Positions 8,934 to 17,528 of a stretch of DNA of 64,000 nucleotides are shown one piece after another. The stretch is from Tsukamurella tyrosinosolvens. Lineage in GTDB: Bacteria > Actinomycetota > Actinomycetes > Mycobacteriales > Mycobacteriaceae. Location: contig NZ_FNSA01000003.1 of NCBI RefSeq assembly GCF_900104775.1, positions 4,402,001 through 4,466,000 of the forward strand, read 5' to 3'. The position numbers and the translations under genes were made by a program. The notes beneath the pieces were generated by a model that saw nothing but the letters and a program-made list of their open reading frames with translations, made no database searches and was not told the origin of the DNA. The stretch's first letter is position 1. The number at the start of each line of letters is the position of its first letter.

Positions 8934-10237
8934 ACCCGCTGAGCGCCGCCCGGGCGGACCTGCGACTGCGGGTCCGCTGGGCGGTGCTGCACGGGCTGCC
9001 GCGCTACGCCCTCCCCCGCCGCGCGGCCCGCGGCGACACCATGGCCGAGCTGCTGCTCGGCTACCGCGGCGCGCCCGGCGGCCAGTACGCGAAGCTCGAC
9101 CGCATCCGCGAGCAGGGCCGGATCATCGGCAGCGAGGTCGGCGCGGCGACGGCCGACCACGCGCTCTGCCGGGCCGTGCTGCGCGACCCGCGGTTCGCCA
9201 CCATCCAGCCGCGCGACTTCGGCTTCCCGCGCCCTCTCATCCCCGTTCTGGAGCGGACGGACCCGCGGCTGCCGAACCCCGTCGAGCCGCCGTCGATGCT
9301 GGTCACCGAGCCCCCGGCGCACACCGCGTACCGGCACCCGATCGCGCGGACCTTCACCCCGAAGGCGATCGCGACGCTCACCGACCGCGCGCGGACCGTC
9401 AGCGAGCGGCTCCTCGACGAGCTCGCCGAGACGCCCCACCCCGACCTCGTCACGGGCTACGCCGCCCGGCTCCCGGTGGCGATGATCGGCCGGCTGCTGG
9501 GACTGCCCGAGGCCGACGACGAGTACATGCTCGAGTGGGGCGAGGCCGCCGCGCCGCTGCTCGACACGGGCCTCGACTGGCCGGTCTACAAGCGTGCGCA
9601 GGACGCACTGCGCGGCCTCGACGACTACCTCACGGCGCACTTCGCGCGGGTCCGGGCGAATCCGGACGCCGACGATCCGTTCGCGCTCCTCGCCGCCTCG
9701 GGCGAGCTCACCGACCGCGAGCTGGTGACGAACGCGGCGCTGCTCATCGGGGCGGGCTTCGAGACGACGGTGAACCTCATCGGCAACGGCATCGTCGCGC
9801 TGCTGGAACACCCGGCGCAGCTGGAGCGGCTGCGGGCGGAGCCCGACCTGTGGCCGAACGCGGTCGAGGAGATCCTGCGCTACTCCAGCCCCGTCCAGCG
9901 CACCGCGCGCGTGGCCCGGGAGGCCGGTGAGATCGAGGGCGTCGCGTTCGCCGAGGGCACCGTCGTGTCCCTGCTGCTGGCCGGCGCGAACCGCGACCCG
10001 GCCGTCTTCGACCGGCCGCACGAGTTCGACGTCGCGCGCCCCGACGCGAAGAAGAACGTCTCCTTCGGCTACGGCATCCACGCCTGCATCGGCGCCGCGC
10101 TCGCCCGGATGGAGGGCGCCGTCGCGCTGTCCGCGCTGTTCGAGCGGTACCCCGGACTCGCGCTCGACGGGCCCGGCACGCACCGCGGCCTCGCGACGCT
10201 GTACGGCTGGGCCGCCCTGCCCGCCAAGCTGTCCTAG
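8930..10237 (+). CDS. Cytochrome P450
   Basis: 435 residues, soluble bacterial type. The I-helix oxygen-binding motif is GAGFETT, the ExxR motif is EEILR, and the heme-binding loop is FGYGIHACIGAALAR with the thiolate ligand at Cys386. The GTG start overlaps the DUF2993 stop (GTGA), which fixes the start and implies co-translation. No ferredoxin or reductase is adjacent, so electrons must come from partners elsewhere. Substrate is unknown. I do not recall a P450 at this place in the mycobacterial gene order, so it looks like a lineage-specific insertion. Confidence 0.93.
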   Translation: MNPLSAARADLRLRVRWAVLHGLPRYALPRRAARGDTMAELLLGYRGAPGGQYAKLDRIREQGRIIGSEVGAATADHALCRAVLRDPRFATIQPRDFGFPRPLIPVLERTDPRLPNPVEPPSMLVTEPPAHTAYRHPIARTFTPKAIATLTDRARTVSERLLDELAETPHPDLVTGYAARLPVAMIGRLLGLPEADDEYMLEWGEAAAPLLDTGLDWPVYKRAQDALRGLDDYLTAHFARVRANPDADDPFALLAASGELTDRELVTNAALLIGAGFETTVNLIGNGIVALLEHPAQLERLRAEPDLWPNAVEEILRYSSPVQRTARVAREAGEIEGVAFAEGTVVSLLLAGANRDPAVFDRPHEFDVARPDAKKNVSFGYGIHACIGAALARMEGAVALSALFERYPGLALDGPGTHRGLATLYGWAALPAKLS

Positions 10238-10238
10238 C

Positions 10239-10264
10239 CCGACGGGGCCGGGCGGCACCGTCGG
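10239..10264. terminator. Hairpin between convergent P450 and deoC
   Basis: A seven-base-pair CCGACGG/CCGTCGG stem in the 43-base gap between convergent stops. It has no T-tract and could serve both directions. Confidence 0.4.
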
Positions 10265-10280
10265 ACAAGGGGACCCGGCG

Positions 10281-10973
10281 CTACTCCGGGAAGCCGGCGA
10301 GCACCGCGCGGCTGCCGGAGAGGCCGAGGCGGCTCGCGCCCGCGTCGATCATCTCCTGCGCCGCCTCGGCGGAGCGGATGCCGCCCGAGGCCTTGACGCC
10401 GACGTCGGGCCCGACGGCCGCGCGCATGAGCGCCACCGCCTCCGCGGACGCGCCGCCCGACGGGTGGAAGCCGGTGGAGGTCTTGACGAAGGTCGCGCCG
10501 CCCTTGACGGACCGCGTGCACACCTCGGTGAGCAGGTCGGCGTCGCCGAACTCGAGCAGCGCCGCGGACTCGACGATCACCTTGAGCACGGGGTCGGCGC
10601 CGATGGCCTCGCGGACGGTGAGCACGTCGGAGAAGACGCGGTCCAGGTCGCCCGCCAGCGCGAGCCCGACGTCGATCACCATGTCGACCTCGTGCGCGCC
10701 CTCCTCGATCGCCATCCGCGCCTCGGCGGCCTTGATGAGGGTGTGGTGCTTGCCGGACGGGAAGCCCGCGACGACGCAGAGCTTGGGGGCACCCGGCCCG
10801 GCGGCCTGCGCGTCGATCGCGGCGCGCAGCGGCAGCATCGACGGGGACAGGCAGACCGCGTAGACGCCCAGGTCCAGGCCCTCGGCGTAGGCCGCGGCGG
10901 CGGCGGCCTCCGTGGCCTCGGGCTTGAGCAGCGTGTGATCGACGAGGGCGGCGACTTCGGAGCGTGTGAGCAC
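10281..10973 (-). CDS. deoC: Deoxyribose-phosphate aldolase DeoC
   Basis: 230 residues from a GTG start ([20 protein letters not shown]). It splits 2-deoxyribose-5-phosphate into glyceraldehyde-3-phosphate and acetaldehyde, closing deoxynucleoside breakdown. The [11 protein letters not shown] start, the VVAGFPSG segment, the active-site FVKTSTGF lysine (Schiff base) and VKASGGIR are all present. It is divergent from purU with about 20 bases between the starts. Confidence 0.95.
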   Translation of the reverse strand: MLTRSEVAALVDHTLLKPEATEAAAAAAYAEGLDLGVYAVCLSPSMLPLRAAIDAQAAGPGAPKLCVVAGFPSGKHHTLIKAAEARMAIEEGAHEVDMVIDVGLALAGDLDRVFSDVLTVREAIGADPVLKVIVESAALLEFGDADLLTEVCTRSVKGGATFVKTSTGFHPSGGASAEAVALMRAAVGPDVGVKASGGIRSAEAAQEMIDAGASRLGLSGSRAVLAGFPE

Positions 10974-10992
10974 GTCTGAGACGATACCGGGC

Positions 10993-11868
10993 GTGACCCG
11001 CGATACACGCTACGTCCTCACGCTCGGCTGCCCGGACACCACCGGCATCGTCGCGCGCATCTCGACCTTCCTCGCCGACGTGGGCGGGTGGATCGTCGAG
11101 GCCGGCTACCACTCGGACCAGGACTCCGGCTGGTTCTTCACCCGCCAGGCCGTCCGCGCCGACAGCGTCGCGATCCCGCTCGACGAGCTGCGGGCGCGTT
11201 TCGCGGCCGAGGTCGCCGCCGAGCTGGGCCCGGAGACCGAGTGGCGGCTGACCTCGAGCGCGGAGCCGAAGGACATCGTCGTGCTGGTCAGCAAGGAGGG
11301 GCACTGCCTGCACGACCTCGTCGGCCGGGTGGCCACGGGCGAGCTGAACGCGCGGATCGCCGCAGTGATCGGCAACCACGAGGACCTGCGCGACTTCGTG
11401 GAGCGGCTCGACATCCCCTTCCACCACGTGCCCTTCCCCGGGCCGGGGCAGGACAAGTCGGCGGCCTTCGCTCGCGTCGCGGAACTCACCGATGCGCTGG
11501 ACCCCGACGCCGTGGTGCTCGCGCGGTTCATGCAGGTGCTCCCGCCGGAGCTGTGCGCGGCGTGGGCCGGGCGGGCGATCAACATCCACCACAGCTTCCT
11601 GCCGAGCTTCATCGGCGCGCGGCCGTACCACCAGGCGTTCGCGCGCGGCGTGAAGCTGATCGGCGCGACCTGCCACTACGTGACGGCGGACCTCGACGCG
11701 GGCCCGATCATCGAGCAGGACGTCGCGCGCGTGGACCACGCCGACGCCGCGTCCGACATGGTGCTGCGCGGCCGCGACATCGAGAAGGTCGTGCTGGCCC
11801 GCGGCCTGCGCTGGCACCTCGAGAACCGAGTGCTGGTGCACGGCCGCAAGACCGTCGTCTTCTCCTGA
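10993..11868 (+). CDS. purU: Formyltetrahydrofolate deformylase PurU
   Basis: 291 residues. It hydrolyses 10-formyl-tetrahydrofolate to formate and tetrahydrofolate, balancing one-carbon pools. An N-terminal ACT domain ([20 protein letters not shown]) precedes a formyltransferase-fold domain with [19 protein letters not shown] and the catalytic Asp region [15 protein letters not shown] choose the GTG at 10993; an earlier ATG at 10966 would overlap the divergent deoC start. A long palindrome follows the stop. Confidence 0.93.
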   Translation: MTRDTRYVLTLGCPDTTGIVARISTFLADVGGWIVEAGYHSDQDSGWFFTRQAVRADSVAIPLDELRARFAAEVAAELGPETEWRLTSSAEPKDIVVLVSKEGHCLHDLVGRVATGELNARIAAVIGNHEDLRDFVERLDIPFHHVPFPGPGQDKSAAFARVAELTDALDPDAVVLARFMQVLPPELCAAWAGRAINIHHSFLPSFIGARPYHQAFARGVKLIGATCHYVTADLDAGPIIEQDVARVDHADAASDMVLRGRDIEKVVLARGLRWHLENRVLVHGRKTVVFS

Positions 11869-11880
11869 CCCGCTCCCGGC

Positions 11881-11943
11881 AATTGAACACCGTTTCTGTC
11901 CGGCGCGACCTGCGGTTTCGCCGTACAGAAACGGTGTTCAATT
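11881..11943. repeat. Long intergenic palindrome B, probable bidirectional terminator
   Basis: Perfect 19-base arms AATTGAACACCGTTTCTGT (11881-11899) and its reverse complement (11925-11943) surround a 25-base loop that itself holds a short CGGCG/CGCCG stem. It fills the gap between the convergent purU and hydrolase genes. It is AT-richer than the surroundings, which is unusual for this genome. Confidence 0.8.
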
Positions 11944-11955
11944 CCCGACGGGGCG

Positions 11956-13008
11956 CTACTCCGGCGCCCCGGTGGTGACGGGGCGGCCGTCGAGGATGGA
12001 GTCCAGGAGGGCGTTGAACTTCTCCGGCTGTTCCAAGGGCAGCATGTGGCCGGAGTCGCGGATCACGGCGAAGCGGTCGAGCTTCCCGGCGACGCGGAGC
12101 TCGCCGGCGATGATGTCGGCGTCCGCGGGCGGGGTGAGGTGGTCGAACTGGCCGACCGCGACCGACGTGGGGATCGTGATCTTGCGCAGGCCGGCGGTCA
12201 CGTCGACGTTCGCGAGCACGTGGCCCCACTCGGCGCGCACGTCCGACGGGCAGGAGGCGACCATGTCCTCGGTGTACTTCACCGCGCCGTAGGAGGCGTA
12301 GCCGCACAACGCGGTGTACCGGATCACCGCGGTGTGCGCGCGGTTGTGCCGGACCTTGACGTTGGCGCCGAGGATCCCGTCGCCCACCTTCTGCGTGAGC
12401 CGCGGCGCGACGCGCGGCAGCGCGGCGAGCGGCGTGGCGCCGGCGAAACCGGCGACGGCGTCGCGCGCGTAGGTCGAGGAGAGCACCGCGTGGTGGGCGC
12501 GCTCGGCGACCTCGTCGGTGTACTTGTCGGCCCACGCCATGATGGTGATCGCGCCCATGCTGTGCCCGACGAGCAGCGCCTTCTTCCCCGCCGGTACGTG
12601 GGCGGCGAGCACGGCGTGCAGGTCGTCGGCGAGGACGCCGGCGGAGAACGCGAAGGCGCCCGCCTCGGACTCGCCGTGGCCGCGCTGGTCGTAGGCGACG
12701 ACGCGGTGGCCGCGCGCGACGAGGTGCTCGACCTGCCGCGGGAAGTTGGACAGGTTGCAGGTCCAGCCGTGGATGAGCACGGCGATCGGCCCGTCCTCCG
12801 GACCCCACACCCTGGTGTGCAGACGGGTGCCGTCGCCGGAGACGACGACGCCGTCCTCGTGCGGGCCGTCGTAATCCTCGATCAGCTTGGCGTTCGCCGG
12901 CTCCGCCGGGGACGACAGCGCGTAGGCGGCGACGCTCGCGGCGATGGCGGCGGCACCGGCGCCGAGGGCACCCGCGGTGCCGACGACGAGCTTCCTGGAG
13001 ATCTTCAT
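11956..13008 (-). CDS. Alpha/beta hydrolase with N-terminal membrane/signal segment
   Basis: 350 residues. The first 30 form a basic end plus hydrophobic Ala-rich segment (signal peptide or anchor), so the enzyme is likely exported or membrane-tethered. The hydrolase core has the oxyanion motif HGWTCNLS, YDQRGHGES, the nucleophile elbow GHSMGA, an Asp in VGQFDHLTPP and the catalytic His in DSGHMLPLEQP. Substrate is unknown; homologs in mycolic-acid bacteria are annotated as lipases or peroxidases on weak grounds. Confidence 0.85.
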   Translation of the reverse strand: MKISRKLVVGTAGALGAGAAAIAASVAAYALSSPAEPANAKLIEDYDGPHEDGVVVSGDGTRLHTRVWGPEDGPIAVLIHGWTCNLSNFPRQVEHLVARGHRVVAYDQRGHGESEAGAFAFSAGVLADDLHAVLAAHVPAGKKALLVGHSMGAITIMAWADKYTDEVAERAHHAVLSSTYARDAVAGFAGATPLAALPRVAPRLTQKVGDGILGANVKVRHNRAHTAVIRYTALCGYASYGAVKYTEDMVASCPSDVRAEWGHVLANVDVTAGLRKITIPTSVAVGQFDHLTPPADADIIAGELRVAGKLDRFAVIRDSGHMLPLEQPEKFNALLDSILDGRPVTTGAPE

Positions 13009-13032
13009 ACGAGCAACCTTACTAACTAATAC

Positions 13033-13332
13033 TCAATAGCGCGGCCGTCGGACCTCGTCGAGTTTCGGCTTCACGTCGAGCAGGTACACCAGGATGCCGA
13101 TGGCACCGATCACCGTGCCCATGTAGTTCAGGCCCGCCAGGACGAGCACCTCGCAGGCGACCAGGGTGATCACCCAGTAATTCTTCTGCCACTTCCCGGC
13201 GGCGGTGAAGGCGTCGGCCGGCGCACGCAGGGCGTGGATGAGGCAGAACGCACCCGTCGCGAGCAGCGCGACCGTGACCAGGAGCGAGGCGAGCAGGCTG
13301 AGAGTGCCGAATCCGTAGAGGAGGACGTCCAT
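13033..13332 (-). CDS. DUF2516 small membrane protein
   Basis: 99 residues with about three hydrophobic helices (residues about 8-32, 50-70 and 72-88) and a charged C-terminal tail. It matches the actinobacterial DUF2516 family, found next to hbhA in mycobacteria (Rv0476, from memory). Function is unknown. It is separated from hbhA by a strong hairpin, so it probably has its own promoter. Confidence 0.85.
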   Translation of the reverse strand: MDVLLYGFGTLSLLASLLVTVALLATGAFCLIHALRAPADAFTAAGKWQKNYWVITLVACEVLVLAGLNYMGTVIGAIGILVYLLDVKPKLDEVRRPRY

Positions 13333-13349
13333 GACACCAGCCTAAAGGT

Positions 13350-13382
13350 CGGGCGCCCGGCGGCAGTGCCGCCGGGCGCCCG
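13350..13382 (-). terminator. Strong terminator hairpin after hbhA
   Basis: Perfect 15-base-pair stem CGGGCGCCCGGCGGC around an AGT loop, 24 bases past the hbhA stop in the minus direction. No T-tract is present. Confidence 0.7.
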
Positions 13383-13405
13383 GGGTGGAGCTGAGGGGGT
13401 GACGA

Positions 13406-14035
13406 TCAGGCGTCGGCCTTCTTCGCGGCGGCCTTGGGGGCGGCCTTCTTGACCGCGGTGGCGGCCTTCGCGGTGGTCTCCTCGACGGCGGCCTCGGCCT
13501 TGTCGGCGGCGGCCTCGACCTCGTCGCCCGCGCGGCCGACCAGCTTGGCGGCGCGCTCGCCGACCTGCTTGGTGGCGGTGGCGACCTGGCCCAGCGAGGA
13601 CTCGGTCAGCTCGACGGCCGAGTTGTAGGCCTTGGTGGCCTGCTCGGTGGCGTCCTCGATCACGGAACCGGAGGTGAGGCGCTCGAAAGCGGTCTCGCCG
13701 CGCTCGGCGAGCGACTCGTAGATGTCGGTGGCGACCTGGATGTAGGCGGCGGCGACCTTGCGGAGCTCGTCGGCGGTGAACTTGGCGCGCAGCTCGTCGA
13801 CGTCCTTGGGCAGGCCGTCCTTGGCCTCGGTCAGCTTGGTCTGCGCGGAGCCGGCGGCCTCCTCGACCTTGGCCTGGGCCTCCTCGACCTTGGTCTGGAA
13901 GTCCTTGGACGCGTCGGTCGCGGCGGCGCGCAGCTTCTCGACGACCTCGGAGACGGCCTCGTAGGCGTAGTCACCGGCGCCGAGGGCCGCGAACAGGGGG
14001 GTCTTCAGGTCGTCGAGGGTGTTCTGCTCGGTCAT
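13406..14035 (-). CDS. hbhA: Heparin-binding hemagglutinin-like protein HbhA
   Basis: 209 residues with no signal peptide. The middle is a long Ala/Glu/Lys-rich coiled coil (about residues 25-110). The C-terminal 30 residues are repeats of Lys, Ala and Pro (AVKKAAPKAAAKKADA), the part that in mycobacteria binds sulfated glycans and is methylated on lysines. The gene overlaps the upstream XRE regulator gene by four bases (ATGA). In non-pathogenic relatives this protein may serve lipid-inclusion or membrane roles rather than adhesion. Confidence 0.9.
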   Translation of the reverse strand: MTEQNTLDDLKTPLFAALGAGDYAYEAVSEVVEKLRAAATDASKDFQTKVEEAQAKVEEAAGSAQTKLTEAKDGLPKDVDELRAKFTADELRKVAAAYIQVATDIYESLAERGETAFERLTSGSVIEDATEQATKAYNSAVELTESSLGQVATATKQVGERAAKLVGRAGDEVEAAADKAEAAVEETTAKAATAVKKAAPKAAAKKADA

Positions 14036-14412
14036 GGGGTGATCTCCTTCAATGCAGTCTCGTTCTCGCGGCGGAAGCTCTCGTAGATCTCGAGGAGAGC
14101 CTGCTTCTGCCGTTCGGTGATGGTCGTGTCCGCGATCAGCGCGTCGCGCACCGGGGATTCCGGCCGCTCCTCGAGGATCCCGGCCTGCACGTAGAGCACC
14201 TCGGCCGAGAGCCGCAGTGCTTTGGCGATCTGCCCGAGCACGTCGGCCGACGGTCGTCGGAGCCCCCGCTCGATCTGGCTGAGGTACGGGTTGGAAACCC
14301 CCGCCCTCTCGGCCAGCTGCCGGATGGACACCTCTGCCGCGAGACGCTGCGCCCGGATGAACGCTCCGATGTCGGATCCCGAATTCTCCACGGTCTCTTC
14401 GTCGCTCGTCAT
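14032..14412 (-). CDS. XRE-family transcriptional regulator upstream of hbhA
   Basis: 126 residues. An N-terminal helix-turn-helix (about residues 13-67) contains IRQLAERAGVSNPYLSQIERG, trimmed here to the core LAERAGVSNPYLSQIE. The C-terminal part, with RQKQALLEIYESFRREN, is probably an oligomerisation helix. It overlaps hbhA by four bases, so the two are co-translated. The equivalent mycobacterial gene at this site is Rv0474 by my recollection. The promoter contains GCTAGC-type palindromes that may be its own operator. Confidence 0.9.
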   Translation of the reverse strand: MTSDEETVENSGSDIGAFIRAQRLAAEVSIRQLAERAGVSNPYLSQIERGLRRPSADVLGQIAKALRLSAEVLYVQAGILEERPESPVRDALIADTTITERQKQALLEIYESFRRENETALKEITP

Positions 14413-14445
14413 ATCCGGTCTCCCGTCTGCGCGGCTGATTCCACG

Positions 14446-14486
14446 CTAACAGCTAGTGCTAGCTCTTGCAAGCAGTTTGCTAGCAG
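14446..14486. promoter_or_regulatory. GCTAG-rich repeats upstream of the XRE gene
   Basis: Within 41 bases there is an AGCTAG-TG-CTAGCT inverted repeat (14451-14464), a GCTAAC on its left, and TTGCAAGC and TTTGCTAGCAG on its right. The density of GCTAG-type words in a GC-rich genome suggests an operator, possibly for the XRE protein itself. This is inference from pattern only. Confidence 0.4.
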
Positions 14487-14497
14487 GGTGATTCCAA

Positions 14498-15841
14498 TCA
14501 GAAGAAGATCTGCGTGATCGAGTAGATCACCAGGCCCGCGATCGAGCCGACGACGGTGCCGTTGATCCGGATGAACTGCAGGTCACGGCCCACCGCGAGC
14601 TCGATCTTGTCCGAGGCCTCGTCGGCGTCCCAGCGCGCGACGGTGTCCGTGATGATCGATGTGATCTGGCTCGCATAGTTCTCGACGAGGTGCCGCACCG
14701 ACCGGTCGACCCAGAAGTCGACCTTGTCGCGCAGCCCCTGGTCGTCGCGCAGCCGCACGCCGAACCGGGCCGCCGACTCGCTGAACTTCTCCCGCAGCGT
14801 GGAGTCCGGGTCCTCGACGGAGGCCTCGATCATCCGCTTGGCGGCCCGCCACGCCGCCTGCGCCGCGGTACGCACCTCCTCGCGGCCCATGAGCTCGGCC
14901 TTGACGTCCTCGACCTTGGCGATGGTCCGCGGGTCGTGCTGCAGGTCGGAGGCGAAGTCCCAGAGGAAGGTGCTCATGGCCTGCCGCACCTCGTGGTCGG
15001 GGTCGCTGCGCACCTTCCAGGTGAATTCGACGAGCTCGCGGTAGATCCGCTCCCCCAGCAGCGAGTTGACGAACTTGGGCGACCACTGCGGACCGTCGGT
15101 GTCGACGATCTTGTCGATGACGCCCTGGCTGCCCAGGGCCCAGTGGTGGGCGCGCTCGGCGAGCAGGTTGATGAGCGGCAGCTGCCGCTGCTCCTGCAGG
15201 AGCGTCTCCACGAGGCGCCCGATGGGCGGGCCCCACTCCGGCTCGGCGAGCCGCTTGATGATCGTCGAGTTGAGCACCGCCTCGACGTCCTCGTCGCGCA
15301 GCACCTCGCTCATGACCTTGACCAGCTTCGCGGCCTCGCCGCCCAGCTTCTGCGAGTTGTCGGGGTCGGCCATCCAGTTGGCGACGCGGCCGCTCAGGTC
15401 GAGCGAGCCCACCTTCTCCGCGATCACCTCGGGGGTGAGGAAGTTGCTCTCCACGAAGCCGCCGAGCGCGTCGCCGAGCTGGTCCTTCTTGCGCTTGATG
15501 ATCGCGGTGTGCGGGATCGGCAGGCCCAGGGGGTGCCGGAACAGCGCGGTCACCGCGAACCAGTCGGCCAGGCCGCCGACCATGCCCGCCTCGGCCGCGG
15601 CCTTCACGTAGCCGACCCACGGGCCGGCGATGGAGAGGTCGGAGCCCTTCGTGTCGAGGTACTCGCAGAACAGGTAGATGACCGCCGCGCCGATGAGGAA
15701 CGAGAGGGCGAGCGCCTTCATCTTGCGCAGGTCGCGCTTCTTCTGCTCGTCGGGCGTGCCGCCGAACGGACTCGCCGGGACGCGGGACGTCGAATCGGTC
15801 CCGGACGACTGCGGGGTACCCGCGGGAGATGACACCGTCAC
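14498..15841 (-). CDS. DUF445 family membrane protein
   Basis: 447 residues. A disordered N-terminal region of about 40 residues precedes a membrane segment (MKALALSFLIGAAVIYLFC). The long DUF445 body follows, containing GMVGGLADWFAVTALFRHPLGLPIPHTAIIKRKK in pieces (key part GLADWFAVTALFRHP). A C-terminal hydrophobic segment ends the protein. Homologs occur widely but have no firm function; membrane association at both ends is typical. It is divergent from a PPK2 gene with 50 bases between starts. Confidence 0.88.
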   Translation of the reverse strand: MTVSSPAGTPQSSGTDSTSRVPASPFGGTPDEQKKRDLRKMKALALSFLIGAAVIYLFCEYLDTKGSDLSIAGPWVGYVKAAAEAGMVGGLADWFAVTALFRHPLGLPIPHTAIIKRKKDQLGDALGGFVESNFLTPEVIAEKVGSLDLSGRVANWMADPDNSQKLGGEAAKLVKVMSEVLRDEDVEAVLNSTIIKRLAEPEWGPPIGRLVETLLQEQRQLPLINLLAERAHHWALGSQGVIDKIVDTDGPQWSPKFVNSLLGERIYRELVEFTWKVRSDPDHEVRQAMSTFLWDFASDLQHDPRTIAKVEDVKAELMGREEVRTAAQAAWRAAKRMIEASVEDPDSTLREKFSESAARFGVRLRDDQGLRDKVDFWVDRSVRHLVENYASQITSIITDTVARWDADEASDKIELAVGRDLQFIRINGTVVGSIAGLVIYSITQIFF

Positions 15842-15891
15842 GAGTCGATCTTGCCCGAAGATCGGGGCGGCGCGCCGGATAGGGTGACTCC

Positions 15892-16746
15892 ATGGCGAAC
15901 GACAAGGGTTGGTCCGGTTCCGCGTCCGCAGCTCTGCGCTGGCAGCCGGGGTCCACGGTCCAGGACATCGACACCTCCGGCAAGCCGGGTTTCGACGGGG
16001 ACAAGGCCCTCGGCGAGCAACTGCTCGCCGAGCGCGGCCAGCGGCTCTCGGAGCTGCAGGAGCTGCTCTACGCCAACGGCCGCGCGGGCGATCACCGCTC
16101 GGTGCTGCTGGTGCTCCAGGGCATGGACACGGCCGGCAAGGGCGGCATCGTCCGGCACGTGATCGGCATGGTCGACCCGCAGGGCGTGAAGACCGCGTCC
16201 TTCGGCAAGCCGACCGAGGAGGAGCTCGCCCACGACTTCCTGTGGCGCATCCACCAGCAGACCCCGAAGGGCGGCCAGATCGGCGTCTTCGACCGGTCGC
16301 ACTACGAGGACGTGCTGGTGGTCCGCGTGCACGACCTGGTGCCGCCGGCCGTCTGGGAGCCGCGCTACGACATCATCAACGACTTCGAGGAGGACCTCAT
16401 CGCCACGGGCACGACGATCGTCAAGTGCGCGATGTTCGTCTCCCTCGACGAGCAGAAGAAGCGGCTCGCGGAGCGGCTCGACCGCCCCGACAAGTACTGG
16501 AAGTACAACCCCGCCGACATCGACGAGCGCGGCTACTGGCCGAAGTACCAGGAGGCCTACCAGGCCGTGCTGGACCGCACCAGCGTCGACGGCGCGCCGT
16601 GGCACATCATCCCGGCCGACCGGAAGTGGTTCAGCCGCCTCGCGATCACCGAGCTGCTGATCGAGGCCCTCGAGGGCCTGAACCTCGACTGGCCGCCCGC
16701 CGACTTCGACGTCGAGCACGAGAAGGCACGCCTCGCGAAGGCCTGA
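15892..16746 (+). CDS. Polyphosphate kinase 2, class III-like (polyP:nucleotide phosphotransferase)
   Basis: 284 residues, one PPK2 domain. Walker A is GMDTAGKGG, Walker B is FDRSHYEDVLVVRV, and a lid region KRLAERLDRPDKYWKYN follows. The SHYEDV signature and length fit the class III enzymes that phosphorylate AMP and ADP from polyphosphate, rather than class I. It probably recharges nucleotides from stored polyphosphate. A second PPK2 of a different class lies at 39.2 kb. Confidence 0.88.
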   Translation: MANDKGWSGSASAALRWQPGSTVQDIDTSGKPGFDGDKALGEQLLAERGQRLSELQELLYANGRAGDHRSVLLVLQGMDTAGKGGIVRHVIGMVDPQGVKTASFGKPTEEELAHDFLWRIHQQTPKGGQIGVFDRSHYEDVLVVRVHDLVPPAVWEPRYDIINDFEEDLIATGTTIVKCAMFVSLDEQKKRLAERLDRPDKYWKYNPADIDERGYWPKYQEAYQAVLDRTSVDGAPWHIIPADRKWFSRLAITELLIEALEGLNLDWPPADFDVEHEKARLAKA

Positions 16747-16797
16747 CGGTTCAGCCCGACCGGGCCCTCCGACGACGGGCGCGAGGCGGTGGCGCTC

Positions 16798-17385
16798 TCA
16801 CGTGGGACGGCTCGTGTGGATGCCCTCGTCGAGGACCTCGCGGAGCGACACGGCGACGGCGTGGAGGCAGGTCGCGAAGTCCCTCTCACCGCCCCCTTCA
16901 GACCAGCGGTCGAGCGCGTCCTGGGACGCGACGGTGGCGATCTGCGCCGTGAGTCTCGCGCGGTCGTCGTCGACACCCCGTTCCAGGAGTGCGTCCTGGA
17001 TCGCGCTCGTGACCACGGCGAATTTGGTGCGTTCCCGCTCCTGAAGCTCAGGACTGGAGGCGATGACAGTACGGCGCCGAGCGGTGCGCTCGACGTGCTC
17101 GGCAAGCGCAGCGCCGACCTGAGTGAGAGCCTCGAAGGCCGCCGCCAGAGGAGGCACGGCGGGGTCGGCGTCCAGAACCGCGGCACGGACGGCGGCGGGC
17201 AGCCGGTCCGAGCCGGCGAACAGGACCTCGCGCTTGTCGGGGAAGTAGCGGAAGTACGAGCGGCGGGTGAGCCCGGCCCGCTCGGCGATCTGCGTCACCG
17301 TCACGTTGTCGTATCCGTGCTCCAGGTAGAGCTCGAGCGCCGCACGGATGAGGCGCTCTTCTGTTCCGGGATCCCATCTCGCCAT
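16798..17385 (-). CDS. TetR-family regulator
   Basis: 195 residues from ATG (a GTG one codon upstream is also possible). The N-terminal helix-turn-helix contains VTQIAERAGLTRRSYFRYFPDK. The C-terminal ligand domain is unassigned. The gene is divergent from a saccharopine-dehydrogenase-like gene, and the shared promoter has a near-perfect inverted repeat. It probably represses that neighbour and itself, which is a common arrangement. Confidence 0.9.
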   Translation of the reverse strand: MARWDPGTEERLIRAALELYLEHGYDNVTVTQIAERAGLTRRSYFRYFPDKREVLFAGSDRLPAAVRAAVLDADPAVPPLAAAFEALTQVGAALAEHVERTARRRTVIASSPELQERERTKFAVVTSAIQDALLERGVDDDRARLTAQIATVASQDALDRWSEGGGERDFATCLHAVAVSLREVLDEGIHTSRPT

Positions 17386-17407
17386 CACCGGACGATAGCA
17401 AGTGATG

Positions 17408-17454
17408 ACTCACTGTGTCATCGCGGTGCTAGAGTCAGTGATGACACAGTGAGA
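17408..17454. promoter_or_regulatory. Probable TetR operator in divergent promoter
   Basis: ACTCACTGTGTCATC (17408-17422) and GATGACACAGTGAGA (17440-17454) form an inverted repeat matching at 14 of 15 positions, 17 bases apart. Further GTGATGA/CATCAC words flank it. The site lies between the TetR start at 17385 and the divergent gene at 17529. Confidence 0.65.
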
Positions 17455-17528
17455 CATCACTGTGGGGCGACCGTCGCACGTCGACGACGCGGGCGATCGC
17501 CACCTCGACGGCACGACAGGAGAGACTC

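Noticed and set aside
10966-10992. Earlier ATG for purU
   Set aside because: It would overlap the divergent deoC start and adds residues not part of the ACT domain.
11881-11943. Palindrome B as a phage or plasmid attachment site
   Set aside because: No tRNA, integrase or direct repeat nearby; it fits a convergent-gene terminator or palindromic element.
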